A stretch of DNA of 64,000 bases from Pararhizobium sp. IMCC21322 (GTDB lineage: Bacteria > Pseudomonadota > Alphaproteobacteria > Rhizobiales > GCA-2746425), in NCBI RefSeq assembly GCF_030758295.1, contig NZ_CP132335.1, positions 3,076,412 through 3,140,411 of the forward strand, in the 5' to 3' direction. Position numbers and translations under genes: made by a program. Under the pieces are notes generated by a model. That model had not been told where the DNA came from and did not search any database. It was given only the letters and a program-made list of their open reading frames with translations. Shown here piece after piece: positions 36,957-47,625 of the stretch (position 1 is the stretch's first letter; each line of letters opens with the position of its first letter).

Positions 36957-37429
36957 ACCAGCATAAGCGCATCGAGAACCGTCTGAATTCTGATCTCGGA
37001 CCGCCCAGTATCCGGATAGCTTTGCAAAACATGTCGGGTCTTTCCGCCCCGAACGGAACACGCCATATGGACGGTACCAACTGGCTTGTCATCCGACCCG
37101 CCAGCAGGACCGGCAACTCCGGTCACAGACACCACAATATCTGCAGCACAATGCCACAAGCCGCCTTCGGCCATCGCAATCGCAACCTCTTTGCTGACCG
37201 CACCATGTGCCTGAACCAGGCTTGATGGCACACCGACCAGTTGCGACTTTGCACCGTTGGAATAGGTCACAAACCCAGCTTCTACGACAGCTGAAGACCC
37301 AGCGATTTCGGTCAGACTGGCGGCGATCAGCCCCCCGGTGCAGGATTCAACAGTTGCAAGCATTTTTCCGGCAGTTTTGCAGGCTTCCAGTGTAGCGGTT
37401 GCAGCTTCATTGAGGCGCTTTTCGGTCAT
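36926..37429 (-). CDS. cinA: CinA C-terminal domain protein (NMN amidohydrolase type)
   Basis: 167 aa, only the CinA/PncC C-terminal domain, which in other bacteria deamidates nicotinamide mononucleotide. Seen are ATVESCTGGLIAASLT, TYSNGAKSQLVGV and SVTGVAGPAGGSDDKPVGTVHM. Freestanding PncC-type proteins of this length are normal in alphaproteobacteria. It starts three bases after the ispDF stop and is translationally linked to it. Confidence 0.92.
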   Translation of the reverse strand: MTEKRLNEAATATLEACKTAGKMLATVESCTGGLIAASLTEIAGSSAVVEAGFVTYSNGAKSQLVGVPSSLVQAHGAVSKEVAIAMAEGGLWHCAADIVVSVTGVAGPAGGSDDKPVGTVHMACSVRGGKTRHVLQSYPDTGRSEIRIQTVLDALMLVQTCLSEDVS

Positions 37430-37432
37430 CGG

Positions 37433-38677
37433 TTAGGACCCCTGAAACACAAGTGTTGCGGTTGCAAAGGCAGAAATACCTTCCTTGCGACCCGTGAAGC
37501 CCAGCCTCTCAGAGGTTGTGGCCTTGACGCTGATGCGCTCACGTTCCAATTCCGTAATTTCGGCAATGCGATCACGCATGATTTCCCGATGCGGACCAAT
37601 TTTGGGCGTCTCACACACAAGTGTCACATCCAGATGGGTTATGGTGGCCTGCCGTTGTCCAGCCAGAGCAATTGCGTAGGCCAGAAATTGATCCGAAGAC
37701 GCAGCTTTCCATTTTGGATCACTGGGCGGAAAATGCGAACCGATATCGCCATCAGCCAGCGCACCCAAAACGGCATCTGTCAGAGCGTGCAAACCGACGT
37801 CAGCGTCTGAATGGCCTTTCAAGGCGCGCTCATGGGGCAGGGTGACGCCGCACAGAATCACCTTGTCCCCGGCTTCAAAAGCGTGAACATCATAGCCATG
37901 ACCAACCCGAATATCAGGCACAGAAAAGGACTTCTGTCTTGCATCCATCAATAATCTCGCAGTTTCGAAATCATCCGGCTCAGTGACTTTCCAGTTGTTA
38001 CGGTCACCAGCGGCGATAACCACAGCCCCGCAATAGGTCTCGAAGATCACAGAATCATCTGAACAATCCCGGTGTCCATCATCCAAAGCCCTGCCATGGG
38101 CATCAAGGAGTTTTTTGAAGTCGAACCCCTGAGGGGTCTGAGCCTGATAAATGCCGTCGCGACGAATTGAGCCGGAAATACAGACAATGTTCTCATCCCA
38201 GTTCGAACCGCTATCGCCTTGCTTCAGGCTGTCGACAACGGGAACTGCGGCAATACACCCGCCATGGCGGGTGGCCAGATTGATAACACTTTTGATAATC
38301 CGGGTTGATACGAAAGGCCGCGCCGCATCATGCACAAGCACCACATCCCATTGCTCAGGGTATGCGGCCAGGTGATGCAGCCCGTTCAACACAGACAATT
38401 GTCGGGATGGGCCACCGATAACAGTGGAAAAACCTGTGGAATCAGTGTCGGGAGCCAGTTTTGGCAGCCAGGCACTCTCTGTGTGTTCGGGCACAACACA
38501 GGCAATATGATCGACTTCTGGCACCGCACCAAACGCATCAACCGTCCACTGAAACAAAGGTTTCCCGGCGATTGGGAAAAATTGTTTTGGGATTCCCTCG
38601 GTTTCCTCAGAAGCACGACTTCCCTTGCCCGCCCCAACAATCAAAACAGCAACCCGAACCGGTTGTTCATCACTCAT
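37433..38677 (-). CDS. ispDF: Bifunctional IspD/IspF isoprenoid enzyme
   Basis: 414 aa fusion of the third and fifth steps of the non-mevalonate pathway: MEP cytidylyltransferase (residues 1 to about 245; LIVGAGKGSRASEE, LVHDAARPFV, QTPQGFDF) and MECDP synthase (from IRVGHGYDVHAF; metal ligands in GYDVHAF and H of SDADVGLHALTD; DIGSHFPPSDP). Such fusions are characteristic of alpha- and epsilon-proteobacteria. Residues of the nucleotide-binding loop are slightly unusual (IVGAGKGSR where AAGxGxR is common). It diverges from dusB. Confidence 0.96.
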   Translation of the reverse strand: MSDEQPVRVAVLIVGAGKGSRASEETEGIPKQFFPIAGKPLFQWTVDAFGAVPEVDHIACVVPEHTESAWLPKLAPDTDSTGFSTVIGGPSRQLSVLNGLHHLAAYPEQWDVVLVHDAARPFVSTRIIKSVINLATRHGGCIAAVPVVDSLKQGDSGSNWDENIVCISGSIRRDGIYQAQTPQGFDFKKLLDAHGRALDDGHRDCSDDSVIFETYCGAVVIAAGDRNNWKVTEPDDFETARLLMDARQKSFSVPDIRVGHGYDVHAFEAGDKVILCGVTLPHERALKGHSDADVGLHALTDAVLGALADGDIGSHFPPSDPKWKAASSDQFLAYAIALAGQRQATITHLDVTLVCETPKIGPHREIMRDRIAEITELERERISVKATTSERLGFTGRKEGISAFATATLVFQGS

Positions 38678-38806
38678 ATCTGCACAGTCCTGTTAACCTT
38701 GGAGAACGCGAATGAAACCATTTTTCTCCGTTTGGGCAAATTACGTTTGCCTAAATTCCATGCAGTGCTATAAACTGCTTAAAATATAGTCAGGGTCTTT
38801 CTGTTC

Positions 38807-39817
38807 ATGATACCGCCCATTTGCATTGGACGCCATAAAATAGAGTGCCCTGTGTATCTCGCCCCCATGTCTGGTGTGTCAGATTTGCCATTTCGCCGTC
38901 TTGCGTGGCGGTACGGGGCTGGTCTGGTTGTCTCCGAAATGGTGGCCTGTGAAGCGCTGGCCAATAAAAGTCGCGAAATGGCCACCCGAGCTCGTGGTGA
39001 GGGCGTGGGCATTCACGTCGTGCAATTGGCAGGCCGCGAAGAAAAATGGATGGCTGAGGGCGCAAAAATTGCTGCTGACAATGGCGCCGACATATTGGAT
39101 ATCAATATGGGCTGTCCGGCACGCAAAGTAACCCATGGTTACTCAGGCTCAGCGCTCATGCAGGACCCTGATCATGCGCTCCGTCTGATTGAAGCAACTG
39201 TCAACGCAACAGAATTGCCGGTCTGTCTTAAAATGCGTTTGGGCTGGGATGAAAACAGCCTGAATGCCGATGAGATCGCACGGCGAGCCGAAAGTGCCGG
39301 AATTCAACTGGTGACAATCCACGGACGTACCAGAAATCAATTCTACAAGGGCAAGGCAGACTGGCCTGCGATTCGCCGGGTTTCGGACAGTGTGCGTATT
39401 CCTGTCATTGCCAATGGCGATATTGTTGCGTTGGATCAAATTGAAACCGTGCTGAACCTTTCTGGCGCGGACGGGATCATGATTGGTCGCGGAGCATATG
39501 GCAGACCATGGTTCCCTGGCTATGTAACGAGCCGCCTGTCCACCAACCCAAAACCGTTGCCGGAACCATCACGGGATGAAAAACACGCGCTGGCCTCCGA
39601 GCATTACGAAGCAATTCTGTCTCACTACGGCATCAAGGTTGGCATTCGCGCGGCACGCAAGCACCTTGGCTGGTATCTGGACGATGCCGGCATAGGCAAT
39701 TCGGGCCTTCGCAAGGACATCCTGACAGGCACAGATCCTCAAACCGTTCTGAAGGCACTTGATGGCGCTTTCTCATCGGCACCCGAAACCGACGAGAAAC
39801 TGGAAATCGCAGCATGA
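38807..39817 (+). CDS. dusB: tRNA-dihydrouridine synthase B
   Basis: 336 aa FMN-dependent TIM barrel. Family motifs are [15 protein letters not shown], the catalytic cysteine in [36 protein letters not shown] and [10 protein letters not shown]. The start is ATG 38807. The stop overlaps the ntrB start by four bases (ATGA), so the two are translationally coupled, the usual nifR3-ntrBC arrangement. Confidence 0.96.
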   Translation: MIPPICIGRHKIECPVYLAPMSGVSDLPFRRLAWRYGAGLVVSEMVACEALANKSREMATRARGEGVGIHVVQLAGREEKWMAEGAKIAADNGADILDINMGCPARKVTHGYSGSALMQDPDHALRLIEATVNATELPVCLKMRLGWDENSLNADEIARRAESAGIQLVTIHGRTRNQFYKGKADWPAIRRVSDSVRIPVIANGDIVALDQIETVLNLSGADGIMIGRGAYGRPWFPGYVTSRLSTNPKPLPEPSRDEKHALASEHYEAILSHYGIKVGIRAARKHLGWYLDDAGIGNSGLRKDILTGTDPQTVLKALDGAFSSAPETDEKLEIAA

Positions 39818-40944
39818 GCGGACTTGCAAGATCACTGCTGAATGCCGCCATTGGCAGCGATGCTCCGTCAGCAAATGCAATTTTGAACGCATTGCCGCAT
39901 CCCGTGTTGTTTCTCAACCGGGCGTTGGAAATAAAGTCGATGAATCAGGAAGCTGAGACTTTTTTTCAAAGCAGCTCCACAGTTCTGAAGGGGCGGACAC
40001 TGTCGTCTCTTCTGCCGTTTGGCAGCCCGATTATAGATGTTGCGCAACAAGCCATCCACAGGAACGTGCCGGTTTTTGAATACCGGGTGGCGATCGCGTT
40101 TCAGGGCAGAGCCGATGAAAGGCGAATCGACGTCAATGCCGTTCCGATATCGGAAGACGTGGAAGGTCTGGTGCTGATGTTCCTGGAGCGCACCATGACG
40201 GAAAAACTTGATCGCCAACTGACCCATCGGGGCGCAGCCAGAACTGTCACAGGCCTGGCTGCCATGCTGGCCCATGAGATCAAAAACCCACTGTTTGGCA
40301 TTCGCGGTGCCGCCCAGCTTCTGGAAACCTCTGCCGATGAAAATGATCGGACGCTGACCCGTCTCATCTGCGATGAAACGGACCGCATTGTCCGGTTGGT
40401 GGACCGGATGGAGGTCTTTTCCGATGAACGGCCAGTAGAACGCGCCCCGGTGAATATTCACGTTGTTCTGGAGCGGGTTAAGTCCGTTTGCCGAACCAGT
40501 TTTGGACGCGATGTCAGGATGATTGAACACTATGATCCCTCATTGCCATTTGTCTATGCCAATCATGATCAGCTGATCCAGATCTTTCTGAACCTTGTCA
40601 AGAATGCCGCCGAAGCGCTGAAAGATGAACCTGAACCGGAAATCACTCTACGCACAGCCTTTCGGCCCGGCATTCGCTTGTCGCTGCCGGGAACCAGCGA
40701 CCGGATGAGCCTTCCGCTTGAATTCAGTGTTGAAGACAATGGCCCTGGCATCCCGGAAGACCTGTTGCCGCATCTGTTTGACCCGTTCATCACAACAAAA
40801 ACCAATGGCACAGGCCTTGGCCTTGCATTGGTCGCAAAGATCGTGCGTGACCATGGTGGCGTTATTGATTGCGAGAGCCGAAAAGGCAGCACAGTTTTTA
40901 AAATTTTGCTTCCCGCTTTCAAGGAAGAGAAAATCAATGAGTAA
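39814..40944 (+). CDS. ntrB: Nitrogen regulation sensor histidine kinase NtrB
   Basis: 376 aa soluble kinase with no membrane segments. PAS domain at residues ~20-130 ([20 protein letters not shown]), phospho-acceptor H-box [20 protein letters not shown]-box [12 protein letters not shown] and G-boxes DNGPGIPED and [15 protein letters not shown]. It phosphorylates NtrC under nitrogen limitation and is controlled by PII. It overlaps dusB by four bases and ntrC follows 17 bases later. Confidence 0.95.
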   Translation: MSGLARSLLNAAIGSDAPSANAILNALPHPVLFLNRALEIKSMNQEAETFFQSSSTVLKGRTLSSLLPFGSPIIDVAQQAIHRNVPVFEYRVAIAFQGRADERRIDVNAVPISEDVEGLVLMFLERTMTEKLDRQLTHRGAARTVTGLAAMLAHEIKNPLFGIRGAAQLLETSADENDRTLTRLICDETDRIVRLVDRMEVFSDERPVERAPVNIHVVLERVKSVCRTSFGRDVRMIEHYDPSLPFVYANHDQLIQIFLNLVKNAAEALKDEPEPEITLRTAFRPGIRLSLPGTSDRMSLPLEFSVEDNGPGIPEDLLPHLFDPFITTKTNGTGLGLALVAKIVRDHGGVIDCESRKGSTVFKILLPAFKEEKINE

Positions 40945-40961
40945 AGAAAGGGCCCCCGCTG

Positions 40962-42401
40962 ATGGCCGGTGAAACGATCCTTGTTGCCGATGATGATGCC
41001 GCAATCCGGACAATTCTGGATCAGGCTCTCACACGTGCAGGATATCAGGTCCGCCTCACAGGAACAGCTGGAACGCTGTGGCGTTGGGCGAGCCAGAATG
41101 AGGGCGATCTGATCATCACCGATGTGGTGATGCCTGATGATAACGCCTTTAACCTGTTGCCGCGCATCAAGAATTTGCGGCCCGGATTGCCGATCCTGGT
41201 CATGAGTGCCCAGAATACGTTCATGACAGCCATTACGGCGTCTGAACGCGGTGCCTATGACTATCTGCCAAAACCATTTGATCTGCGCGAACTGGTGTCC
41301 ATCGTTGAACGTGCTTTGTCAGAACGTGACGTTGGCAAGGTGGCCGATGTTTCCCACCGTGACGGCGATGATATTCCGCTGGTTGGTCGATCGTCCGCCA
41401 TGCAGGAGATTTACCGGGTTCTTGCAAGGTTGATGCAGAATGACCTGACTGTGCTTATTGAAGGAGAGTCAGGCACCGGCAAGGAATTGGTTGCACGGGC
41501 ACTCCATGACTACGGCAAGCGCAAGAATGGACCTTTTGTTGCCATCAACATGGCTGCGATTCCGCGCGATTTGATTGAAGCTGAGTTGTTTGGCTACGAG
41601 AAGGGCGCCTTTACCGGCGCCCATAACCGAGGAAGCGGACGCTTTGAGCAAGCTGAAGGCGGCACTCTGTTCCTCGACGAAATTGGCGATATGCCAATGG
41701 ACGCCCAGACGCGATTGCTGCGTGTGCTGCAGCAGGGCGAATACATGACCGTCGGTGGCAGGAAATCCATCAAGACAGACGTCCGCATTGTGGCCGCCAC
41801 AAACAAGGATTTGCATCACCTTATAGGCGAGGGACGTTTCCGTGAGGATCTGTACTACCGCCTGAATGTGATTCCCATCCGACTGCCATCACTCAGGGAC
41901 CGGCTGGAAGACATTGATGATCTGGTCCGACATTTTTTTAACCAGGCGGCAAAAGAAGGGTTGGGCGCAAAACAGATAGACGGCAACGCTCTGTCGCGCA
42001 TGCGAAAGCACAGTTGGCCTGGCAATGTGCGGGAGTTGGAAAATGTCGTGAGACGATTGGCAGCATTGTATCCTCAGGATGTAATCACCCATTCGATTGT
42101 CGATCATGAGCTTGGCAAGGTGAACACCATTGCCGGAGATGAGCCGGCCAACTCGCAACCTCAGGACATATCGCTGCTGATTGAATCGCTGGTGAAATCG
42201 GCTTTCTCGGAAGCGCCATCCGGTGCTCCGGAACATCTGTATCAGACCGTTCTTCATCGGATGGAAAGGCCACTTATCAGCACAACACTTGCGCATACGG
42301 GCGGGAATCAAATCAAAGCGGCCGACATTCTGGGTTTGAACCGCAACACATTGCGCAAAAAAATCAAAGAACTAGATATAAAAATTATGAAAGCGGTTTA
42401 A
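40962..42401 (+). CDS. ntrC: Nitrogen regulation response regulator NtrC
   Basis: 479 aa. Receiver domain with acidic pocket ADDD and phospho-Asp in [10 protein letters not shown]; sigma-54 AAA+ domain with Walker A GESGTGKE, the sigma-54 contact loop GAFTGA ([13 protein letters not shown]), LDEIGDMP and [12 protein letters not shown]-terminal Fis-type helix-turn-helix ([19 protein letters not shown]). It activates nitrogen-scavenging genes. The presence of GAFTGA contrasts with NtrX encoded further on. Confidence 0.96.
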   Translation: MAGETILVADDDAAIRTILDQALTRAGYQVRLTGTAGTLWRWASQNEGDLIITDVVMPDDNAFNLLPRIKNLRPGLPILVMSAQNTFMTAITASERGAYDYLPKPFDLRELVSIVERALSERDVGKVADVSHRDGDDIPLVGRSSAMQEIYRVLARLMQNDLTVLIEGESGTGKELVARALHDYGKRKNGPFVAINMAAIPRDLIEAELFGYEKGAFTGAHNRGSGRFEQAEGGTLFLDEIGDMPMDAQTRLLRVLQQGEYMTVGGRKSIKTDVRIVAATNKDLHHLIGEGRFREDLYYRLNVIPIRLPSLRDRLEDIDDLVRHFFNQAAKEGLGAKQIDGNALSRMRKHSWPGNVRELENVVRRLAALYPQDVITHSIVDHELGKVNTIAGDEPANSQPQDISLLIESLVKSAFSEAPSGAPEHLYQTVLHRMERPLISTTLAHTGGNQIKAADILGLNRNTLRKKIKELDIKIMKAV

Positions 42402-42543
42402 AGGGATACTGCAAAGCAGGAAACAGTGCTGATTCACATTCGGCTGTGCAGTCTCCACAATTAAGCCACACTATCCGTGTTTTCCATGGTATGCATTTGT
42501 TGTATATTTGCATCACATCATATGCGGACCCAAACAGCTTTCT

Positions 42544-44799
42544 ATGACCCAACTGGATATCACCTCTAGCGGGACGACCGACGTGTCCTCAAAACGCATG
42601 TCAGATCGACCGCGTCTAATCCGGCTTATCGGGTTTGTTGCCGCCATCCTTGCGCTGATTTCCGCCAGCATTTCTTTCATGGTTCTGATGGGTTTCACAT
42701 CCATCGAGCCAGATCAGGACACAGTCCAGGTTGCCGTTATCGTAAACGGCATGCTCGTCAGCGTGCTGGTTGGGGCAATCGTCTGGGAACTGGTCGGCAT
42801 CTGGCTTGCACGCAAGAATCGCAGAGCAGCTGCTCGACTTCACGTTCGGGTCGTCGCCCTTTTCAGCGTGGTTGCTGCCGCACCTGCCATTCTTGTCGCC
42901 ATTGTAGCGGGTGTGACGCTAGACCGGGGGCTTGATCGTTGGTTTGACACACGGACCAAGGAAATCGTCAATACATCCCGTTCCGTGGCTCAGGCCTACG
43001 TTCAGGAACACACCCGCGTTCTGGCAAATGACGTCATCACTATTGCAACAAGCCTCAATAACGCGGGCGCAAACCTGTCTTCAGATCAGAACCGGCTTCT
43101 GGGGTATCTCACCACACAGGCACGCTTGAGACGACTCACGGCCATTCTGATTCTGGACGCGGATGCCAATGTCGTTGCCCGCAGCAGCGGTGGCGCCGAG
43201 ACGGAAAAACTCCCGATACCAAGCCCCAACGCACTGCGCGGTCTTACGGCAGATGAGGTAGCCCTCCAGAACAGAGGCCTGTCGAATGTAGCTGGCGCAG
43301 CAATGAAGCTTTCGTCCTTTGACCAGGACACATATTTGTATCTTGTCCGCGCGCTAAACCCTGAAGTGCTGGAATACGTCCTTTTGGTGAATGAGCGGGC
43401 CGCTGAATATCAGGAGCTTGAGAGAACGCAATTCAGCGTCCAGATTGCCTTCGGACTGCTCTATATCGGGATTGCACTCATCGTTCTCCTGTCAGCCATC
43501 TGGATGGGCATCAATTTTGCCAATCGCCTGGTATCGCCCATTCGGCGCCTTATGACCGCTGCAACCGAAATTTCATCAGGCAACCTTAGTGTCCGTGTTC
43601 CATGGGACAAAAAAGAGGGGGATCTGGGAACACTCTCGCAAACCTTCAACACCATGACAGAGCAGCTCCAAAGCCAAAGAGATGACCTCATTCTTGCCAA
43701 AGATCAGGTCGATGAACGACGCCGCTTTAGTGAAGCGGTTCTGGCCGGGGTCACAGCCGGTGTTATCGGGATTGAAGCTAATGGAACGATCAGCCTTGTC
43801 AATCGCTCGGCCTTGCGCATTCTGGAAGTCGACAAAAGCAAACTGCTGTCTGAAAACGTTGCTGACGCTATACCCGAACTTGCATCCACCGTTGCAGCTG
43901 CAGTCGCAAATCAGCGCCCGTTACATCAGGATCAGATCAGCATTCGCAGAAAGGGTGACGAGCGAACCCTGAATGTACGCATCACCATGGAACAGTCAGA
44001 CGACGCAGACCACCGCTTCGTCATCACTCTGGATGAAATTACCGATCTGATTGCCGCACAAAGACGGTCCGCCTGGGCCGATGTAGCGCGTCGCATTGCG
44101 CACGAAATCAAAAATCCGCTAACGCCAATCCAACTGTCAGCGGAACGGCTCCAACGCCGCTATGGGCGCAAGCTTGAAACGGACCGGGAGGTCTTCGACC
44201 AGTGTACCGCCACAATCATCCGTCAGGTTGGCGATATCGGGCGAATGGTGGATGAATTTTCCTCCTTTGCGCGAATGCCTCAGCCTGTGATGGTAGAGCG
44301 GAACTTGTCAGACGCCATTAAGGAAGCTGTCTTTCTTCAAGAAGTCGCGCACCCGGAGATCTCATTCACAATGGATCTGCCCGAAGCGGAATTGATCGGG
44401 CGGTTCGATCACCGGCTGATCTCACAGGCACTCACCAACATCGTCAAAAACGCGACCGAAGGAATTTCCGCGGTTCCCTCCGAGTTGCAGCGGCGGGGTA
44501 AGATTATTGTAACGGCCATTCAGAACGACGACACCTTCACCATCAATGTGACAGATAATGGTGTTGGTTTGCCGAAACAAAACAGAAGTAAATTGCTGGA
44601 ACCCTACATGACCACAAGGGAAAAGGGCACTGGCCTTGGTCTCGCCATAGTTAGGAAGATTTTTGAAGAGCATGGTGGAGGAATCGAACTTCTGGATGCT
44701 CCCGTAACTGCAGATGGGGAACAATTTGGAGCCATGGTCCGGCTGACCTTGCCTGTAACTGCCGTTGACATTGATGCGCAAGAAAAAGAAGTAGGCTAA
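42544..44799 (+). CDS. ntrY: Membrane sensor histidine kinase NtrY
   Basis: 751 aa from ATG 42544. Three N-terminal membrane segments (IGFVAAILALISASISFMVL; VNGMLVSVLVGAIVWELVGI; VVALFSVVAAAPAILVAIVA), a periplasmic sensor region, another membrane helix (IAFGLLYIGIALIVLLSAIW), HAMP (NRLVSPIRRLMTAA), PAS (LAGVTAGVIGIEANGTISLV), H-box [20 protein letters not shown] and ATPase boxes DNGVGLPK and GTGLGLAIV. Start choice is uncertain: TTG 42508 and ATG 42598 are alternatives and none has a clear RBS. It pairs with NtrX, whose start overlaps its stop by one base. Confidence 0.94.
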   Translation: MTQLDITSSGTTDVSSKRMSDRPRLIRLIGFVAAILALISASISFMVLMGFTSIEPDQDTVQVAVIVNGMLVSVLVGAIVWELVGIWLARKNRRAAARLHVRVVALFSVVAAAPAILVAIVAGVTLDRGLDRWFDTRTKEIVNTSRSVAQAYVQEHTRVLANDVITIATSLNNAGANLSSDQNRLLGYLTTQARLRRLTAILILDADANVVARSSGGAETEKLPIPSPNALRGLTADEVALQNRGLSNVAGAAMKLSSFDQDTYLYLVRALNPEVLEYVLLVNERAAEYQELERTQFSVQIAFGLLYIGIALIVLLSAIWMGINFANRLVSPIRRLMTAATEISSGNLSVRVPWDKKEGDLGTLSQTFNTMTEQLQSQRDDLILAKDQVDERRRFSEAVLAGVTAGVIGIEANGTISLVNRSALRILEVDKSKLLSENVADAIPELASTVAAAVANQRPLHQDQISIRRKGDERTLNVRITMEQSDDADHRFVITLDEITDLIAAQRRSAWADVARRIAHEIKNPLTPIQLSAERLQRRYGRKLETDREVFDQCTATIIRQVGDIGRMVDEFSSFARMPQPVMVERNLSDAIKEAVFLQEVAHPEISFTMDLPEAELIGRFDHRLISQALTNIVKNATEGISAVPSELQRRGKIIVTAIQNDDTFTINVTDNGVGLPKQNRSKLLEPYMTTREKGTGLGLAIVRKIFEEHGGGIELLDAPVTADGEQFGAMVRLTLPVTAVDIDAQEKEVG

Positions 44800-46169
44800 T
44801 GGCGTCAGACATACTGATTGTAGACGATGAAGCAGATATTCGGGACCTGGTCGCGGGAATTCTGGAAGATGATGGTTACGATGTGCGCACAGCACAGGAC
44901 AGTGACAGCGCGCTGGCTGCGATAAATGACCGGCGGCCCAGTCTGGTGTTTCTTGACATATGGTTGCAAGGCAGTCGCCTGGATGGTTTGGCATTGCTGG
45001 ATGTCATCAAGGAACAGCACCCGGATCTGGCAGTGGTGATCATATCTGGCCATGGCAACATTGAGACAGCTGTTTCCGCCATCAGACGCGGCGCTTATGA
45101 CTACATTGAAAAGCCCTTCAAGGCTGACCGGCTGGTATTGATCGCCGAGCGTGCCCTTGAAAACGTCAAGTTGAAAAAGGAAGTCACCGAGTTGCGGCAG
45201 CGCAGCGTTGATGCTGCCGAACTGATTGGCGATTCTGCTGCAATGACACAATTGCGCAGTTCAATCGAGAAAATCGCTCCCACCAATAGCCGCGTCATGA
45301 TTTTTGGTCCGTCCGGGTGCGGCAAGGAACTGGTAGCCCGAACACTGCACAAAAACTCCGCGCGGGAGGAAGGGCCCTTCATCTGTTTGAATGCAGCTGC
45401 TTTGACGCATGAAATGACCGAAATTGCATTGTTCGGAACAGAATCAGAAAATGGCGGTGGTCGTTCCGTCGGAGCCCTTGAAGAGGCTCATGGCGGCACC
45501 CTCTATCTGGACGAAGTTGCGGAAATGCCCCGCGAGACCCAGAACAAAATCCTGCGTGTTCTGGTCGAGCAGGGCTTTCAACGTGTGGGCGGCACGAAAA
45601 AAGTGAATGTTGATGTCAGGATATTGTCATCGACAGCACGCAATCTGGAAGAAGAAATTTCAAACGGGAACTTCCGCGAGGATTTGTATCACCGGCTTGC
45701 TGTCGTTCCTTTGAAAGTTCCATCTCTTGCAGAGCGCCGTGACGACATTCCCCTGCTGGTCGAACATTTCATTGAACAGATTGCTTCCACGGTGGGAATA
45801 CCCGTCAGAACGCTGGAATCTGATGCCTTGGCCGTTTTGCAGGCTCATCCATGGCCCGGAAATATTCGGCAGTTGCGCAACAATCTGGAACGTCTTTTGA
45901 TCCTGACACGCGGAGATCAGGAAGCCGCGTTATCGGCTGATCTGTTGCCAAAGGAAATTGGCGAATTGCTTCCTTCCACATCTGATGGAGGACGTGAATC
46001 CGAGCACTTGATGTCCATGCCCCTTCGCGAAGCCCGGGAAGTGTTCGAGCGTGAATACCTGTCAGCCCAGATTGCCCGGTTTGGCGGCAACATCTCCAAA
46101 ACATCGGAATTTGTGGGCATGGAGCGCTCGGCACTGCATCGCAAGCTGAAATCGCTCAACATAGGCTAA
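44799..46169 (+). CDS. ntrX: Response regulator NtrX
   Basis: 456 aa. Receiver domain (VDDEADIRDLVAGIL; LVFLDIWLQGSRLDGL), AAA+ domain with Walker A GPSGCGKE, LDEVAEMPRET, WPGNIRQLRNNLERL, and a C-terminal Fis-like HTH (MERSALHRKLKSL). The region that should carry GAFTGA reads ALFGTESENGGGRSVGALEE, so the canonical sigma-54 contact loop is missing; related alphaproteobacterial NtrX proteins show the same. It overlaps ntrY by one base (TAATG). Confidence 0.95.
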   Translation: MASDILIVDDEADIRDLVAGILEDDGYDVRTAQDSDSALAAINDRRPSLVFLDIWLQGSRLDGLALLDVIKEQHPDLAVVIISGHGNIETAVSAIRRGAYDYIEKPFKADRLVLIAERALENVKLKKEVTELRQRSVDAAELIGDSAAMTQLRSSIEKIAPTNSRVMIFGPSGCGKELVARTLHKNSAREEGPFICLNAAALTHEMTEIALFGTESENGGGRSVGALEEAHGGTLYLDEVAEMPRETQNKILRVLVEQGFQRVGGTKKVNVDVRILSSTARNLEEEISNGNFREDLYHRLAVVPLKVPSLAERRDDIPLLVEHFIEQIASTVGIPVRTLESDALAVLQAHPWPGNIRQLRNNLERLLILTRGDQEAALSADLLPKEIGELLPSTSDGGRESEHLMSMPLREAREVFEREYLSAQIARFGGNISKTSEFVGMERSALHRKLKSLNIG

Positions 46170-46246
46170 CGGGCTTTAAAAGATTTGGATTTGACGGTCT
46201 AACACTGTATGCCTGAGAACCGGACAAAAGCTAAGGCCAGTCGAAT

Positions 46247-47623
46247 ATGAAAGTTGTCATTTGCGGTGCAGGCCAGGTGGGCTACGGTATCGCAGAACGG
46301 TTGTCTTCGGAACAAAATGATGTGTCCGTCATAGACAGTTCGCCAAGGCTTGTTCAAGCCGTTCGAGATCATCTGGATGTACGTGGCATCGTCGGCCACG
46401 GAGCACACCCTGATATACTTGCTCAGGCCGGGGTTGATGAGGCGGATATGATCATCGCCGTGACCTTGTATGATGAGGTCAATATGGTGGCCTGTCAGGT
46501 GGCGCATTCCCTGTTCAATGTGCCGACCAAAGTGGCGCGCGTGCGGGCACAGAGCTACCTTAAATCCTATTATGCCGATCTGTTTTCGCGCGATCACATG
46601 CCAATCGATGTGATCATTTCGCCTGAAATCGAAGTTGGCGAAATGGTGTTACGCCGCCTCGCGCTGCCAGGTGCTTTTGACGCGGCAGAGTTTGCCAATG
46701 GTGAAGTCACCACCCTGGGCATTATCTGCGAGGATGATTGTCCAGTCATCGACACACCGTTAAAGCAACTCAGCGAATTGTTTCCAGACCTCAGCGCCGT
46801 TGTGGTGGGGATCAACAGAAACGGAACGCTGTTCGTGCCGCGTTCCCATGATTCCATGCTTCAGGGCGATCAGGTCTATGTGATTACCCAGACCAAGCGG
46901 GTCAAACGCACGCTCTCCATCTTTGGCCATGAAGAACAGGAAGCAGGCCGCATCGTTCTGGCAGGCGGCGGAAATATTGGCCTTTATGTGGCTCAAAATC
47001 TGGAGGCACGTCACTCCAAGTCCAAAGTCAAGATCATCGAAAGGTCTCGGGAACGCGCCATTGATATCGCCGATGATCTGAAGCGAGCCGTCGTTCTGCA
47101 TGGTGACGCGCTGGATCAGGAAATTCTGCGCGAAGCTGAAATTCAGGATGTTGATACCATGGTCACGCTGACCAATAATGATGAGGTGAATGTACTTGCC
47201 TGCGTCATGGCCAAGCGTATGGGGTGCCGCCGCACGCTGAGCCTTTTGAACAACACCAGCTATCCGACATTCACCCAATCCCTTGGAATTGATGCCCATA
47301 TCAATCCTCGCGTTGTTACCCTGTCCAAGATTCTGCAACATGTCAGGCGCGGTCGGGTGCGTGGCGTATATCCGGTGCAGGACGGGAAGGCTGAGGTCAT
47401 TGAGGCTGAGGCCCTGGAAACGTCTCCGCTTGTGGGCAAGGCGTTGCGTGATCTGGATCTGCCGGATGGCGTTCGCATTGGCGCAATCATCCATGATGGT
47501 GTTTATGCACGGCCGGATGGCGATTTCAAAATTCGCGCTCATGACCGTGTCATCATTTTCGCACTGGCTGAATATGTGCGCAAAGTTGAGCAGATGTTCC
47601 GCGTCAGCCTCGACTTCTTTTAA
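46247..47623 (+). CDS. trkA: Trk potassium uptake regulatory protein TrkA
   Basis: 458 aa cytoplasmic protein with two RCK modules. The first NAD-binding site is ICGAGQVGYGIAERLS, the second LAGGGNIGLYVAQNLE, each followed by a TrkA-C domain. It gates the TrkH channel encoded two bases downstream. It follows ntrX by 77 bases in the same orientation. Confidence 0.96.
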   Translation: MKVVICGAGQVGYGIAERLSSEQNDVSVIDSSPRLVQAVRDHLDVRGIVGHGAHPDILAQAGVDEADMIIAVTLYDEVNMVACQVAHSLFNVPTKVARVRAQSYLKSYYADLFSRDHMPIDVIISPEIEVGEMVLRRLALPGAFDAAEFANGEVTTLGIICEDDCPVIDTPLKQLSELFPDLSAVVVGINRNGTLFVPRSHDSMLQGDQVYVITQTKRVKRTLSIFGHEEQEAGRIVLAGGGNIGLYVAQNLEARHSKSKVKIIERSRERAIDIADDLKRAVVLHGDALDQEILREAEIQDVDTMVTLTNNDEVNVLACVMAKRMGCRRTLSLLNNTSYPTFTQSLGIDAHINPRVVTLSKILQHVRRGRVRGVYPVQDGKAEVIEAEALETSPLVGKALRDLDLPDGVRIGAIIHDGVYARPDGDFKIRAHDRVIIFALAEYVRKVEQMFRVSLDFF

Positions 47624-47625
47624 AG

